From: Apoderus coryli
Lineage: Eukaryota > Arthropoda > Insecta > Coleoptera > Attelabidae
Reading direction: 5' to 3'
Length of the DNA stretch: 64,000 bases
NCBI GenBank assembly: GCA_911728435.2
Contig: OU452204.1
Span: 11,656,001 to 11,720,000, forward strand
Shown in pieces: positions 22,236 through 32,694 of this stretch (its first letter is position 1; every line of letters starts with the position of its first letter). The position numbers were made by a program, and so were the translations under genes. Below the pieces are notes generated by a model. The model worked only from the letters and a program-made list of their open reading frames with translations, was not told where the DNA came from and searched no databases.

Positions 22236-24570
22236 CATATAAACAATTAGATACAAGTCGATAAGAGTCCTTTCTATAGAACCCTGAAGACATATAAAAA
22301 AAATTAATAATCTGTTAGCAAATTACAATCACGTCTGCATAAAATGATATTTAATGTTGTGCTAGTAATATTGTAGTCATTTGTATTTTTTGAGAATCCC
22401 CCGTACTTACTATAGTTAATAAAAATAGACATATTCATTAGATGGTTTATTAATGTATTACCAATCAAATTTTCAACGCATACTTGTGCATAAACTACAT
22501 CTTTTGCCTATTTTAGGTTTAACAAAAAAAAAAAAAAATGAAAAAGACAGAAAGGAACAAAAACACATCTCTGCCGTCTCACGGTCCATTTTAATCAAGT
22601 TGATGAAGTTTTTAAAGAATATAATGTGTTCAATCTTTTTTTACACATTTTATTCATTTCATTGGTAGCCTAGGAGAACAACAGTTGGCTCCCAATTAAA
22701 TTAGAGAAATTTGTCATTGAAATGGGATTTCACCTTTGTTCGGTTTGTAGTCAAGATTATTTATATCCATTGGTATTCGTATTTTCATATGTACTGATTA
22801 TTAACTTATTCTACATATAAAAACTAAACGTATGACTGGTATATTTTTTGGGTTTTTGTCTTTTTGGGACTTTATTCTTCCTAATCACCTTATCATGTTG
22901 TGGTGTGGAGTTCTAAGATGTGTATTTAGTAAAGCGTCCGTATTAACAAAAACAGCTAACAATTATCTTATCTATAGTTGTAAGTTCGTAATAATAATAA
23001 TTGAAGCATAAATATTGCAGTGAAGTGGTGAAATGTTGCTCTGGAACCCAACTAACCACTATGAGTAGATGATTAAATAAAGGACATTATAATAAATTAA
23101 ATTATCATTAAATGAACGAAGTTCCACACACGTATTTGAATATGTCTTTCAGTCAGTAATTTAGAAGGATTTGTTTGACAATCGTAACCGAAAGCTTGAT
23201 TACCGTACAATGAAAAGAGACGATTTAATTTCACAGAAATGTAACTATAGCTATATCCAGGGAAATGTCCAGCACAGTATTATAGATCTATAAACCGATT
23301 TCCTCAATGTGTCAGATCCTTGCCAAATAAAAACAATACTCGCAAGGACATTGAAGCGATATCTCATTGGTAAAGCATATTACAGCATGAATGAGTTTTA
23401 TAATGACTGTGGTATATCTAATGTTGGCCTATAAGTAATTAGCTATTGTAATTTGATTTAAAGTTTATATATCCGGAATACACTTTAGATTTTAAGGTTT
23501 AGTTTTATTTTTGTACTAGGATAAGCTCTACACCCATGAGGGTCTTCTATATAATTATATTACGTTGTATTTTATTGATACAGTTGAAATTTCAGTTTTT
23601 GTTTTGGGCGAATAGAGTATTATCTATCTATCTACATTCAAATTCCTGCAGGTGTCATTTTCAGTTACGCACTGATTGTTACAGCAGAAGATAAGTCTTA
23701 GATGAATTCAACACGACCTGATGTGACTCAGATAGACAGATAATTGAATATGCAATTCCCTATCAATAGACAACATTTGCTAACTCAATATTTTGGACCC
23801 TCAAGAAATAATATATCTGCAAGTCACCCACAAATTGATGCGATATACAAAATTGAGAAAACACTAAAAGCCTCAACAAACAACTGTAACGCATTCACGC
23901 GAATTCCACTCTCGAGATCAAATCGAGAGAGACTCAAATACCAAAAATTATTTGAGAACTAGATTTAAGAGTCCCAGAATAAAGTGCTCAAACCATCTTC
24001 TAGTTTCCGTAGAACCTAGTTATTCATGGTTTTCTCTCGATTTGGTCTACATCTGAATTATGGTTAGGTTAGGTAAAGAAAACCGGTGCAAGCTTCAATC
24101 TGGCATCACTGTTTTAGATAAAATATTGTAGTTTTGGGATACCGGAAGGTTTTCCAGAGAGATCCAATATTCTCTGTATTGCAAAAATTCGTCTAAATGT
24201 ACTTTAACCATCCATTGCAATTTTTGATGGTTATGGTCACAACAACAAATTTAGTTTGTGATTTTCTAATTGTGTTGGGGTACCAACTAATGTGCCTAAT
24301 TCCAGCCCCTATTGGGGCTATTAACACTACATATTTAACCGTGAAGGTTAATCTCCGAGTGTTTTAAATTAAAAATTACCAATTATTGTTGTGGACATAT
24401 AATGTATATTATGAATATATACCTACCACCTCTCTCTACTTATAATACATTAAATAATGCCGATATAATATATATTCGTTCTCTCTCTTGGTTTAGCTAC
24501 CATGCTACGTGTTTAATTATTTATCCATTATTATTTGTTAGGTTATAATGCGTTTTCGACTACCAGATCC
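22236..24570. other. No gene seen
   Basis: AT-rich sequence with short TA, TATC and poly-A tracts. No recognisable coding segment. Confidence 0.4.
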
Positions 24571-24608
24571 ATGATCATCATCATCATCATCATGGTGATG
24601 ATGGAAAA
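24570..24608. repeat. ATC/ATG microsatellite
   Basis: About seven ATC units followed by GATG units. It generates the Met/Ile-rich translation seen in the plus frame here. Confidence 0.8.
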
Positions 24609-24888
24609 AAGAAAACATAACACATCTCATCTTGGTCTGTTTATTGTGGAAATATGCCATGGTACTGGGTGTCTTAATTTAGGGAAAATGCCACATTTAA
24701 ACTGTAAATACTCAAATACCCCACTACAATACCATAACACAAGTTTTAACCACAAAATTTAAGCAATTATAGTAAGCCAGAGGTGCGTGTCCTGCACCGC
24801 TCTTCTATTAACTACTTACGGGGTCCGACAGAAATAATTCTGTAAAATAAACGTGATGACGCAATTATAGAGGATTATTGTTCGATGG
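24609..24888. other. No gene seen
   Basis: Short flank of the mariner-like element; it ends in the TA target site at 24889-24890. Confidence 0.4.
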
Positions 24889-25429
24889 TACAGGGTGAGC
24901 AAAACTCGATGTCCCAGCTCTGTTATGAGAGAATGAAAAACGATAGCAAAATTCGGAGAAGAGTTCTTAAATAGGATTAAGTAAGCTCCATTTTAACCCA
25001 TATTTCATTTTGTCTCCAAGTTTGGAAACTGAAGTAAATGACGTCATCAACTTTTTTTTTCAGAAAAATACTTATATTTTTGCATAGTTCAAAAGAGCTA
25101 ATTTTTCTAAACAACTTTTGTAAAGAAAAAAATGTGCTATCTTCGTTCGTTAAAAAATTATAAGCAAATTTGTAGAAAAAACTAATGAAAAATTCGCAAC
25201 CGTCGCAACTTTTACACATAAATAATGGTTGACAAATAGTATTCGTGTGATAACTTCTAATATAAGTCAAACATTTGATGATCAGTCAAGAGAGAAGATA
25301 CGTATTATCCATCGGTTGTTAATAATAACTACTTATTAAACACTACAAAAACAGATGATATTATTTAATAGTAACTATTATTACCACAGAATTAAACATA
25401 GTAATACTATAGGTTACTACTAATTAATT

Positions 25430-25594
25430 ATAGGAAATCAATCACTACAAAAAATTTTCAATGTGACCACCTCCTAGTTGTAAACGCTTATCTAATCTTC
25501 TCCTTACTTCTCTTCCTGAGGCCTTTCATAACATTTCTCTTGAGAGTTCATTGCATGCATTTCTAATATTTTCCTTTAAATGTTCTAAGTAATG
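25430..25594 (-). pseudogene. Transposase remnant, C-terminal part
   Basis: The minus strand reads HYLEHLKENIRNACNELSRE, a stop, then VRRRLDKRLQLGGGHIENFL, the usual C-terminal end of these transposases (GGHFE-like). It continues the fragment at 31084-31345; the two are contiguous once the BEL element and one TAATG copy are left out. Confidence 0.75.
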
Positions 25595-25773
25595 TGTCGA
25601 ATTTTTATTATGAATTATAATTTTATAATCATTGTTTGTATTTGTTGATATTATCATCCTGTAGTAGTAATTGAATAGAGAATAAAAAATAATAATTTGA
25701 TGTCACTTGTCAGTTGATATAAATCTGATAAAATATCAAATTATAGACAAAAATAGATGATAAATTTTTTACA
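25595..25773 (+). repeat. 5' LTR of the BEL element
   Basis: It starts TGTCGAATTT and ends TTTTTACA, with the usual TG/CA termini. It differs from the 3' LTR at two sites: AATTG against AGTTG, and GTCAC against GTAAC. No clear TATA box stands out in this AT-rich LTR. Confidence 0.95.
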
Positions 25774-25791
25774 TGGTCCTCCGAGAACACC
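25774..25791 (+). other. Primer-binding-site position
   Basis: The bases directly after the 5' LTR read TGGTCCTCCGAGAAC. A TGG start is what the complement of a tRNA 3' CCA end requires. I cannot name the tRNA with confidence. Confidence 0.55.
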
Positions 25792-25897
25792 TGAACTAAA
25801 CGTGGAATAGTTATTTACAGTCCAAGAACACCTCTGGAAGATTTAAATCCAGAAAATAGAAAATTCAAAAAAAATTTTGACAAGAACTGCCAAGAAA

Positions 25898-27013
25898 ATG
25901 TCTTGCAATCATTCTTTAGCAGATATAAGACCGTTGCACGGATTTAATAATGATAATAATGCTGGGTCGGTTAAAGAGTCAAATGCAAGAAATGAACAAG
26001 GTAGTTCGAAAAGTATAAATTCAAAAACATCGAAGTCATCGAAAAGAATAATTAAAAAAAAGAAATTAATTCTAGAAGCAGAAAAAGCCAAAGCAGAACT
26101 ATTGAAACATGAGTTGGAAGCAAAACGAAAAATTATTGAATTAGAAAGAGAAATTGCTGAAGCAGAATTAGACGAGGAATTTGAAAATGACGATAATGAA
26201 CGTGGTAGTAAACTTAGTGACAGTAAAATAAGTTTGCATTCTTCAGAAAAATTAAATAATGTTAAAGACTGGATAAATAATAATGATTGTGCAATCAAAG
26301 ACCAACTTTCAAGTGTAGATCACAACAGTTTCGTTAATGATAGTGATAATTCTTTATCCAAATTATGTCATGTGATTGAAAAAGCAATAAAAAGTGCACA
26401 AAATCCTGAATTATCAGAAAGAATTTTGAATAGACAAGTATTGGATAAAGAACTCCCAAATTTTGATGGTAAACCTGAGGCTTGGCCGTTGTTTATTTCG
26501 CAATACAGAAGAAGAAGTGAAGTTTGTAAATATACTGATGATGAAAAAATGGCAAAGTTACAAAAATGTTTAAAAGGTGAAGCATTAAATTGTGTTAGAG
26601 GTATGATGCTACACCCTAAAAATGTAGATTTAATTATAAGAACATTAGAAATGCGATTTGGGCGACCAGCTCTTATTATAGATTCGATTATAACTGATAT
26701 CGAGAATTTTCCAAATATTAAAGATAATGATTTCGACACATGCATTAAATATTCATGCAAAATCCAGAATTTAAATTCTACATTAGAACAATTAAATGCT
26801 AAAAGTTATATTGAAAATCCGATTTTATTAAAGAAAATAGTTGAGAAAATCCCTAGCAATTTAAAGATTCAATGGGGTCAAGTTGTTTATCAAAAAGAGC
26901 AACTGAAATGTCAAGTATCAATAACAGATTTTTCAGACTGGTTAAATTCTATTGCTCAAGCAGCTTGTTGTGTTAGTACGCCGAAATTTAATTATCAGAC
27001 TCAAACATATTAA
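25898..27013 (+). CDS. BEL gag-like protein (DUF1759 type)
   Basis: 371 codons from the first ATG; the frame is open a little further upstream, from 25877. The first 100 residues are polar, with a Lys/Glu-rich helical, probably coiled-coil segment (ILEAEKAKAELLKHELEAKR). After about residue 175 comes the DUF1759 region typical of BEL gag: LPNFDGKPEAWPLFISQY, then a KLQKCLKGEALNCVRG segment and an ALEMRFG-like segment (TLEMRFGRP). It forms the particle core of the retrotransposon. In most BEL elements gag and pol form one frame; here the frame ends at 27013 while pol continues in the +1 frame, so either a frameshift mutation or programmed shifting is needed. I favour mutation. Confidence 0.9.
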   Translation: MSCNHSLADIRPLHGFNNDNNAGSVKESNARNEQGSSKSINSKTSKSSKRIIKKKKLILEAEKAKAELLKHELEAKRKIIELEREIAEAELDEEFENDDNERGSKLSDSKISLHSSEKLNNVKDWINNNDCAIKDQLSSVDHNSFVNDSDNSLSKLCHVIEKAIKSAQNPELSERILNRQVLDKELPNFDGKPEAWPLFISQYRRRSEVCKYTDDEKMAKLQKCLKGEALNCVRGMMLHPKNVDLIIRTLEMRFGRPALIIDSIITDIENFPNIKDNDFDTCIKYSCKIQNLNSTLEQLNAKSYIENPILLKKIVEKIPSNLKIQWGQVVYQKEQLKCQVSITDFSDWLNSIAQAACCVSTPKFNYQTQTY

Positions 27014-27026
27014 AAGCTGTCCTGTA

Positions 27027-30000
27027 ATGAAAAAAGACCCTGTCGATGTCCGTTGGACAAAAATTGTAAAAATGAAAGCATGTTTTTGTTGCCTGGGATT
27101 AAATCACATGCAAAACAACTGCAAGTCGAAGAATAAATGCACATTTGATGGGTGCACAAAACGACATCATTATTTGTTACATAAAGAAGTTGAAAATATC
27201 CCTTCAACATCAACACAAAATACTTTGACGAATAATAATGAACACTCAGTTGTTAATGAAGAATCAGTTTTAAATATTAACCGAAGTTCAAAAACTTTAT
27301 TAAGAATTGCTCCTGTTCAGATATTTGGTCCGAATGGAACATTTCATGAGTACGCATTATTCGACGAAGGTTCAACAATTACACTCATCGATAACGTGAT
27401 AGCTAAAAAAGCTGGATTACATGGACCAACAGAATCCTTTTGTATGCAATGGGCTAGCGATATTGTGAAAAATAATGATGATTCCGAACGAATAACTGTC
27501 AAAATTTCAGCGATAGAAGATGGTTCAAGAATTTATTCCATGAAAAATGTAAGAACAATTCAAAATCTCTCATTACCTATGCAAACATTTTCGATAGATA
27601 ACTTGGAAAATAATATTAATTTGCCTGTTCACGAATTGAAGAATGTACGTCCAAATATACTAATTGGACAAGATAATGCAAATTTAATTGTACCAAGGGA
27701 AGTTTATGAAATTAATTTCAGTCAGCCTATTATCACAAAATGTTTACTTGGGTGGACTGTTCATGGCAGAACCACAAAATCTGAAAATGTATGTCAAACA
27801 TCGTTATTACATATGTGTAGTTATGAAGAAAGTATCGATAAATTAATAAAAGAATCATTTTCAACTGAAAAATTTGGTGTCCAAGTGACAAACAATAAAA
27901 TAAACAGCGAAGAAAGACGTGCTATTGAAATGCTTCAAAAGACAACAAGAAAAATTGCAGGAGAAAATAGATACGAAACAGGATTATTATGGAAATTTGA
28001 TAATGTACTACTTCCTGAAAGTAGAAGTAGTGCCGTGAAAAGATTAATATGTGTTGAACGGAAGATGGAAAAAGATAGAAATTATCACGAGAAATATTGT
28101 GAAAAAATAAATGAATACTTAGAAAAAGGATATTTGAGAAAACTTAAATCTAATGAAATTAAAACAGAATCGAACAAATTATGGTATTTACCTCATTTTG
28201 CAGTTTTTAATCCCAATAAACCCCATAAATTTAGAATAGTTTTTGATGCAGCAGCAAAAAGTCATGGCGTTAGTTTGAATGACAATTTACTTCAAGGCCC
28301 TGATTATTTGACAAATTTGCCGGGCGTCTTAATGAGATTTAGAAGATGGAAATGGGCATTTTGTGGAGATATACGTGAAATGTTTCATCAAGTAAAAATT
28401 ATTGAAGAAGACAGATGTGCGCAAAGAATTTTGTGGCGAGATGGAGATAAAAGAAAAGAAATAGAAGAATATGAAATGTTAGTAATGACATTTGGAGCGA
28501 CATGTTCTCCGTGTTCTGCTCAATTTGTAAAAAACCTTAATGCTAAAGAATCGCCGAATTTCCCTCATTTAGTTGAAGATGTTGAGAAAAATTTTTATGT
28601 TGACGATTATTTGGATTGTTGTCAAACTGAACAAGAGGCAAATTTAAAAGTAGATGAAGTTAAACGGCTTCATCGAGAGGGGGGATTCGAAGTTGTAAGT
28701 TGGATTTCTAATTCAAAACTAATTACGAATAATGTATCTGATGTTCATTTGGAAAAAGATTTGAATAAATGTGAAGCAAATAGAATATTAGGCGTTCTAT
28801 GGAATGTTACAAACGACTGTTTTGTATTTCGACTAAAATTTCACAAAGTACAAGACGACATAGTAGCAGGTCAGAAAGTACCAACAAAAAGAGAAGTTCT
28901 TAAGCTTGTGATGTCAATTTTTGATCCTCTTGGTTTTCTAACTAATTTAGTTATACGTGGACGAATTATTTTACAACAAATTTGTAGAACTGGAATTACA
29001 TGGGACGAAATTATATCTGATCGAATTTTTCAAAATTGGTTAATTTGGTTAAAGGATCTAAAACACATTGAGGATTTAAAAATACCTAGATGTTATTTTT
29101 ACTCATTGGGAAGTGCGAGGTTTATAGATTTACATATTTTTTGTGATGCAAGCGAAGAAGCTTTTGCATGTGCAGCGTATCTACGAATAGTTTTAGACGA
29201 TCAAATTGAAGTTTGCCTTATTTCTTCTAAAGCAAGAGTATGTCCTCTAAAACCACTATCTATACCGAGGCTAGAATTGCAGGCTGCAGTAATGGGTAGT
29301 AGACTTCTAACTACTATCAGAAAAGAATCGGGACTTAATATCAATAATTCCTATTTATGGTCAGATTCGAAAACAGTATTGCATTGGATTAACGGGGATG
29401 GAAGAAATTATAAACAATTTGTTTCTCATCGAGTTGGTGAAATACAGGAACTAACAAAACTCGACCAATGGAAATACGTTCCAGGTGATCAGAATGTCGC
29501 TGATTTATGTACGAGATTTGCAAATTCAATTAACTTATGTAATAATGAAGAATGGTTTCATGGACCTAAGTTCTTAAAATGTTCACAAGAATTTTGGCCT
29601 AAGCAATTGGATATTTGCAAACTAAAAACATACGATCGAGAAGAAATGAAACGAGATCCTTTATTTATGGGTTACACTACAGAAAATTTTAATATAATTC
29701 CAAATATCAATCGATTTTCAAAATGGAGAAGATTTGTTAGAGCAACAGCGTGGGTTTTTAAATATTATTTTAAACTACTTCATAAGGTACGAGGCAATGA
29801 CATTGAATATTATCCAGAAATAACGTGCAATGAATATCACGATGCTGAATTATACTCTTTGAAAATTAGCCAGCAGGAAAGTTTTCCAGAAGAATATATA
29901 CAATTAAAAAATAATAAAAACGTTGATAGAAATTCAAGAATATTCAAATTAATGCCAGTTTTAGATGAGAAGGGTATAATTCGTATGAACGGACGTTTAA

Positions 30001-30782
30001 GACAGAGTGATATGATACAAAACGACGTGAAAATGCCAATCATTTTAGATCCAAAAAACAGATTGACAAAATTATTAATTTTATATCATCATGAACAAAA
30101 TTGTCATGTTGGCGTAGAGTCTGTGTTGAATAATTTAAGACAGAAGTTTTGGATTTTGAAAGGCAGAGCAGCAGTTAAAGATGGTTTTAAATCATGCCAA
30201 ATTTGTAAAATTAGAAAAGTGACACCTGTGCCACCTCAAATGGGACAACTTCCACTAAGTAGGATTACTCCTAATATGCCACCATTTACTTTCTGTGGTT
30301 TAGATCTTTTCGGTCCCATGACAATAACTATTGGACGAAGAAAAGAAAAACGATGGGGAGCACTATTTACTTGTATGGCGATTCGAGCAGTACATTTGGA
30401 AATTGTTCATTCGCTTACAACTGACAGCACAATCATGGCTATATGTAGGATGATGGCAAGAAGAGGTCAAATTAAATGTCTTTATTCAGACAATGGAACA
30501 AATTTTCGAGGTGCATCAGAAGAACTAAAATCATTTTGGAAAAATATAGATAACAAAAATATGGGAACAAAACTTTCGGAACACATGATAGAATGGCATT
30601 TTATACCACCTGGAGCCCCACACATGGGAGGTTGTTGGGAGCGATTAATAGGGTCAGTGAAGAAAATTTTACAGAATGTTTTAACAGTAGAAAATCCTAG
30701 AGAAGAAGTGCTACAGACTGTTTTCGCAGAAGCTGAAAATGTAGTGAATAATAGACCATCCAGGAAAAGATGGGATTGTTAG
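27027..30782 (+). CDS. BEL pol polyprotein (protease, RT, RNase H, integrase), 3' truncated
   Basis: About 1250 codons from the first ATG; the frame is open from 26952 and overlaps gag. Domains in order: a zinc knuckle (CFCCLGLNHMQNNC, residue about 20); a DUF1758 aspartic protease with FDEGSTITLI (about 112; DEGS where DSGS is usual); reverse transcriptase with FRIVFDAAAK, LNDNLLQGPD, TFGATCSPCSAQF and the catalytic YVDD (about 523); RNase H with FCDASEEAFA, PRLELQAAV, WSDSKTVLHW and NVADLCTR (about 700-830); the integrase zinc site H-H-C-C (HHEQNCHVGV ... CQICKIRK, about 1020-1060); and the integrase core with GLDLFGPM, YSDNGTNFRG and GCWERLIGSVK (D, D, E). It copies RNA to DNA and integrates it. 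The frame ends shortly after NNRP because of a deletion. Confidence 0.95.
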   Translation: MKKDPVDVRWTKIVKMKACFCCLGLNHMQNNCKSKNKCTFDGCTKRHHYLLHKEVENIPSTSTQNTLTNNNEHSVVNEESVLNINRSSKTLLRIAPVQIFGPNGTFHEYALFDEGSTITLIDNVIAKKAGLHGPTESFCMQWASDIVKNNDDSERITVKISAIEDGSRIYSMKNVRTIQNLSLPMQTFSIDNLENNINLPVHELKNVRPNILIGQDNANLIVPREVYEINFSQPIITKCLLGWTVHGRTTKSENVCQTSLLHMCSYEESIDKLIKESFSTEKFGVQVTNNKINSEERRAIEMLQKTTRKIAGENRYETGLLWKFDNVLLPESRSSAVKRLICVERKMEKDRNYHEKYCEKINEYLEKGYLRKLKSNEIKTESNKLWYLPHFAVFNPNKPHKFRIVFDAAAKSHGVSLNDNLLQGPDYLTNLPGVLMRFRRWKWAFCGDIREMFHQVKIIEEDRCAQRILWRDGDKRKEIEEYEMLVMTFGATCSPCSAQFVKNLNAKESPNFPHLVEDVEKNFYVDDYLDCCQTEQEANLKVDEVKRLHREGGFEVVSWISNSKLITNNVSDVHLEKDLNKCEANRILGVLWNVTNDCFVFRLKFHKVQDDIVAGQKVPTKREVLKLVMSIFDPLGFLTNLVIRGRIILQQICRTGITWDEIISDRIFQNWLIWLKDLKHIEDLKIPRCYFYSLGSARFIDLHIFCDASEEAFACAAYLRIVLDDQIEVCLISSKARVCPLKPLSIPRLELQAAVMGSRLLTTIRKESGLNINNSYLWSDSKTVLHWINGDGRNYKQFVSHRVGEIQELTKLDQWKYVPGDQNVADLCTRFANSINLCNNEEWFHGPKFLKCSQEFWPKQLDICKLKTYDREEMKRDPLFMGYTTENFNIIPNINRFSKWRRFVRATAWVFKYYFKLLHKVRGNDIEYYPEITCNEYHDAELYSLKISQQESFPEEYIQLKNNKNVDRNSRIFKLMPVLDEKGIIRMNGRLRQSDMIQNDVKMPIILDPKNRLTKLLILYHHEQNCHVGVESVLNNLRQKFWILKGRAAVKDGFKSCQICKIRKVTPVPPQMGQLPLSRITPNMPPFTFCGLDLFGPMTITIGRRKEKRWGALFTCMAIRAVHLEIVHSLTTDSTIMAICRMMARRGQIKCLYSDNGTNFRGASEELKSFWKNIDNKNMGTKLSEHMIEWHFIPPGAPHMGGCWERLIGSVKKILQNVLTVENPREEVLQTVFAEAENVVNNRPSRKRWDC

Positions 30783-30876
30783 AGTAATAGAAGTTCAAAC
30801 AGCCTCTGGTATTTATCGCCGTCCTATCACCAAAGTTTGCAAATTAGATGTAACAGTTGATGATGGTGAAAACTGA
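30747..30876 (+). pseudogene. Detached C-terminal end of BEL pol (DUF5641)
   Basis: In the frame next to pol, the sequence encodes GKDGIVRVIEVQTASGIYRR then PITKVCKLDV, the usual final residues of BEL pol. The text jumps from NNRP of the integrase to this tail, so most of the DUF5641 region (probably 150-250 codons) has been deleted, and the join is out of frame. Confidence 0.8.
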
Positions 30877-30887
30877 AACAGTTTGCA

Positions 30888-30899
30888 CGATGGGGAGAA
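30888..30899 (+). other. Polypurine tract
   Basis: A GATGGGGAGAA run directly precedes the 3' LTR, where second-strand priming occurs. Confidence 0.7.
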
Positions 30900-31078
30900 T
30901 GTCGAATTTTTATTATGAATTATAATTTTATAATCATTGTTTGTATTTGTTGATATTATCATCCTGTAGTAGTAGTTGAATAGAGAATAAAAAATAATAA
31001 TTTGATGTAACTTGTCAGTTGATATAAATCTGATAAAATATCAAATTATAGACAAAAATAGATGATAAATTTTTTACA
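30900..31078 (+). repeat. 3' LTR of the BEL element
   Basis: Same length and termini as the 5' LTR, with two substitutions. It is followed by the second TAATG copy at 31079-31083. Confidence 0.95.
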
Positions 31079-31083
31079 TAATG

Positions 31084-31345
31084 TGTTAGCAATTCTTGCT
31101 TGGAGCGCCGCTCCAGTCATGCTGGAAAAACATATTTGCTCGTAACTGCAAAGGCACATTTTCGAGAAGCACAGAAAGTTGCTCTTGAAGAAATTGCAAA
31201 TATTCTGCACTGCATAAAACGCCTTCGTAAAAGTATGGAGCAATTAAATGTCCGTTAATAATACCACACCAAAGTTAATGCCAAAATGTCCTTCGTTTTC
31301 AATCGGATTGACAAATAACATGTCAACTTTTTCGTTATGCGTAAA
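31084..31345 (-). pseudogene. Transposase remnant, N-terminal and middle part (DUF4817-like)
   Basis: The minus strand encodes THNEKVDMLFVNP, the opening of a DUF4817-like domain, followed almost directly by IINGHLIAPYFYEG, AEYLQFLQEQL and NMFFQHDWSGAP, which correspond to the middle of the DDE core around the second Asp. The DNA-binding half and first catalytic region are missing, so the element had an internal deletion. The frame changes near 31265. The BEL element interrupts it right after this point. Confidence 0.7.
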
Positions 31346-31769
31346 CATTTAACATAAAATGCACACATTAAATGACGATAAAACTATTTGTCAACCATTA
31401 GTTTTATTATTGACAGATATAATTGGAGTTTGTTTCCAAAGCCTACCTGTTTAAAAGTTGTGAAAGTTGCGAATTTTTGATAATCGTTTTTCCTACAAAT
31501 TTGCTTTTAATTTTTTAACGAATGAAGATAGCAATTTTTTCTTTTTACAAAAGTTGCTTAGAAAAATTAGCTCTTTTGAACTATATAAAATTATAGGTAT
31601 GTTTCTGGAAAAAAAAAAGTTGTTGACGTCATTTACTTTAGTTTCCAAATTTGAAAACAAAATCAAATGTGCGTTAAAATGGAGCTTACTTAATCTCTTT
31701 TCAGAATTTTTCTATCGTTTTTCATTTTCTCATAACAGAGCTGGGACATCCAGTTTTGCTCACCCTGTA

Positions 31770-32370
31770 CATTAGAAGTTTTGGAAAAATTAATTTTGAA
31801 AAATTAAGTGATTAGTCAGGTCAATCCAATCTATCACTCTATAATATTGTGATATTTGTTCCACTTCCGGTTATACCGCAAATTGAACTTGATCTTCCCT
31901 TAACACTTCCCTATACTTATCTTGAACTGTTTTTGAATAAATAATTTATTTGGAATTTGTTTGGTCCAAAACAGGTCTCCAGGAAATATTTTCCATTTCG
32001 TCATCCAAATAGGCATCTTGATATTTTCATGGCAGTTGAGGACTATCTTACTAAATTCAATTATCTGAACAGAAAAACCCATAAGGTTACAGGGTGGTCG
32101 CACTAATAACAATAGGCATAAGTCAATTTTCTCAAAGAGAACATCATGTACTTATATTATTCTGAAAGACAATCAATTTTTCTCTCAAATGATATGCCTT
32201 CTATCCCTAAATGATGTTCTCGACGATACAAGAATGTATGCAGAAAAGGCAAGATGCAAAATGTATGAGCAACTTTTCTTTACAGTGAATCCTTTCTGAC
32301 AATCCGGAAAATGATACAAAAACATCCCAGTTGGTGGAAATACATTGAGCAAATGGATCTCTATCCCCGT
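31770..32370. other. No gene seen
   Basis: AT-rich flank of the mariner-like element. No clear coding similarity. Confidence 0.35.
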
Positions 32371-32381
32371 GGAAAAGGCAG

Positions 32382-32519
32382 GCAGAAACTCTTGTTTCGT
32401 TCGACGAGTTGTGGCGTAGAATGCAAGTGGCTGCCGATGAAATCAGAGGCAAACAAGAAGCACTGTTTGCAACTCGTGTGTCGAAATATCGCGCAACGAC
32501 TGCTTTAAAGGTTGATATT
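32382..32519 (+). pseudogene. Unassigned coding-like patch
   Basis: The plus frame reads SFDELWRRMQVAADEIRGKQ followed by EALFATRVSKYRATTALKV up to a TAG near 32524. Composition and codon pattern look protein-like, with an amphipathic helix. The ELWRRxQxAxxEIR pattern resembles the C-terminal helix of DUF4817-type transposases, but the following residues do not show the expected GGHFE ending. I cannot name it. Confidence 0.3.
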
Positions 32520-32694
32520 TATTAGTTTTTGTTTTGTTTTTCTTGTAAATATTCAAGATTAATGATTTTTTTAACAAAACCTTACCTAGTCTTCCTTTTA
32601 GGATGAAAATATAATCGGCAATATATCGTTTATTCTTGAAAACGTGAGTGGTTTGAAACTGTATTTTGATTTAATCACAGGTTTCTAATTTATT

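Larger units (their letters stand above)
25595..31078 (+). mobile_element. BEL/Pao LTR retrotransposon, 5.5 kb, young but defective
   Basis: Two 179 bp LTRs (TGTCGAATTT...TTTTTTACA) enclose gag and pol. The element is flanked by the 5 bp duplication TAATG (25590-25594 and 31079-31083). The LTRs differ at two positions, so the insertion is recent compared with its surroundings. Defects are a frame change between gag and pol and an out-of-frame deletion at the 3' end of pol. It sits inside a mariner-like transposase gene. Confidence 0.95.
24891..31767 (-). mobile_element. Mariner-like element with long inverted repeats, split by a BEL retrotransposon
   Basis: Outer ends are identical for at least 16 bp (CAGGGTGAGCAAAACT) and inverted, with TA on both sides (24889-24890 and 31768-31769). 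The inverted repeat extends for about 320 bp with small gaps (left 24891-25225, right 31445-31767), which is long for a mariner-type element. Without the BEL insertion and its duplicated target the element is about 1.39 kb. Transposase remnants lie on the minus strand on both sides of the insertion. Confidence 0.85.

Noticed and set aside
23614..23635. TATC microsatellite
   Set aside because: Very short run without wider meaning.
24060..24078. GGTTAGGTTAGG, resembling insect telomere repeats
   Set aside because: Only about two TTAGG units; too short to mean telomeric DNA.
25909..26760. Minus-strand open frames inside the BEL gag gene
   Set aside because: Shadows of the gag frame, Ser/Leu-rich as expected for the reverse of a Lys/Glu/Asn-rich gene.
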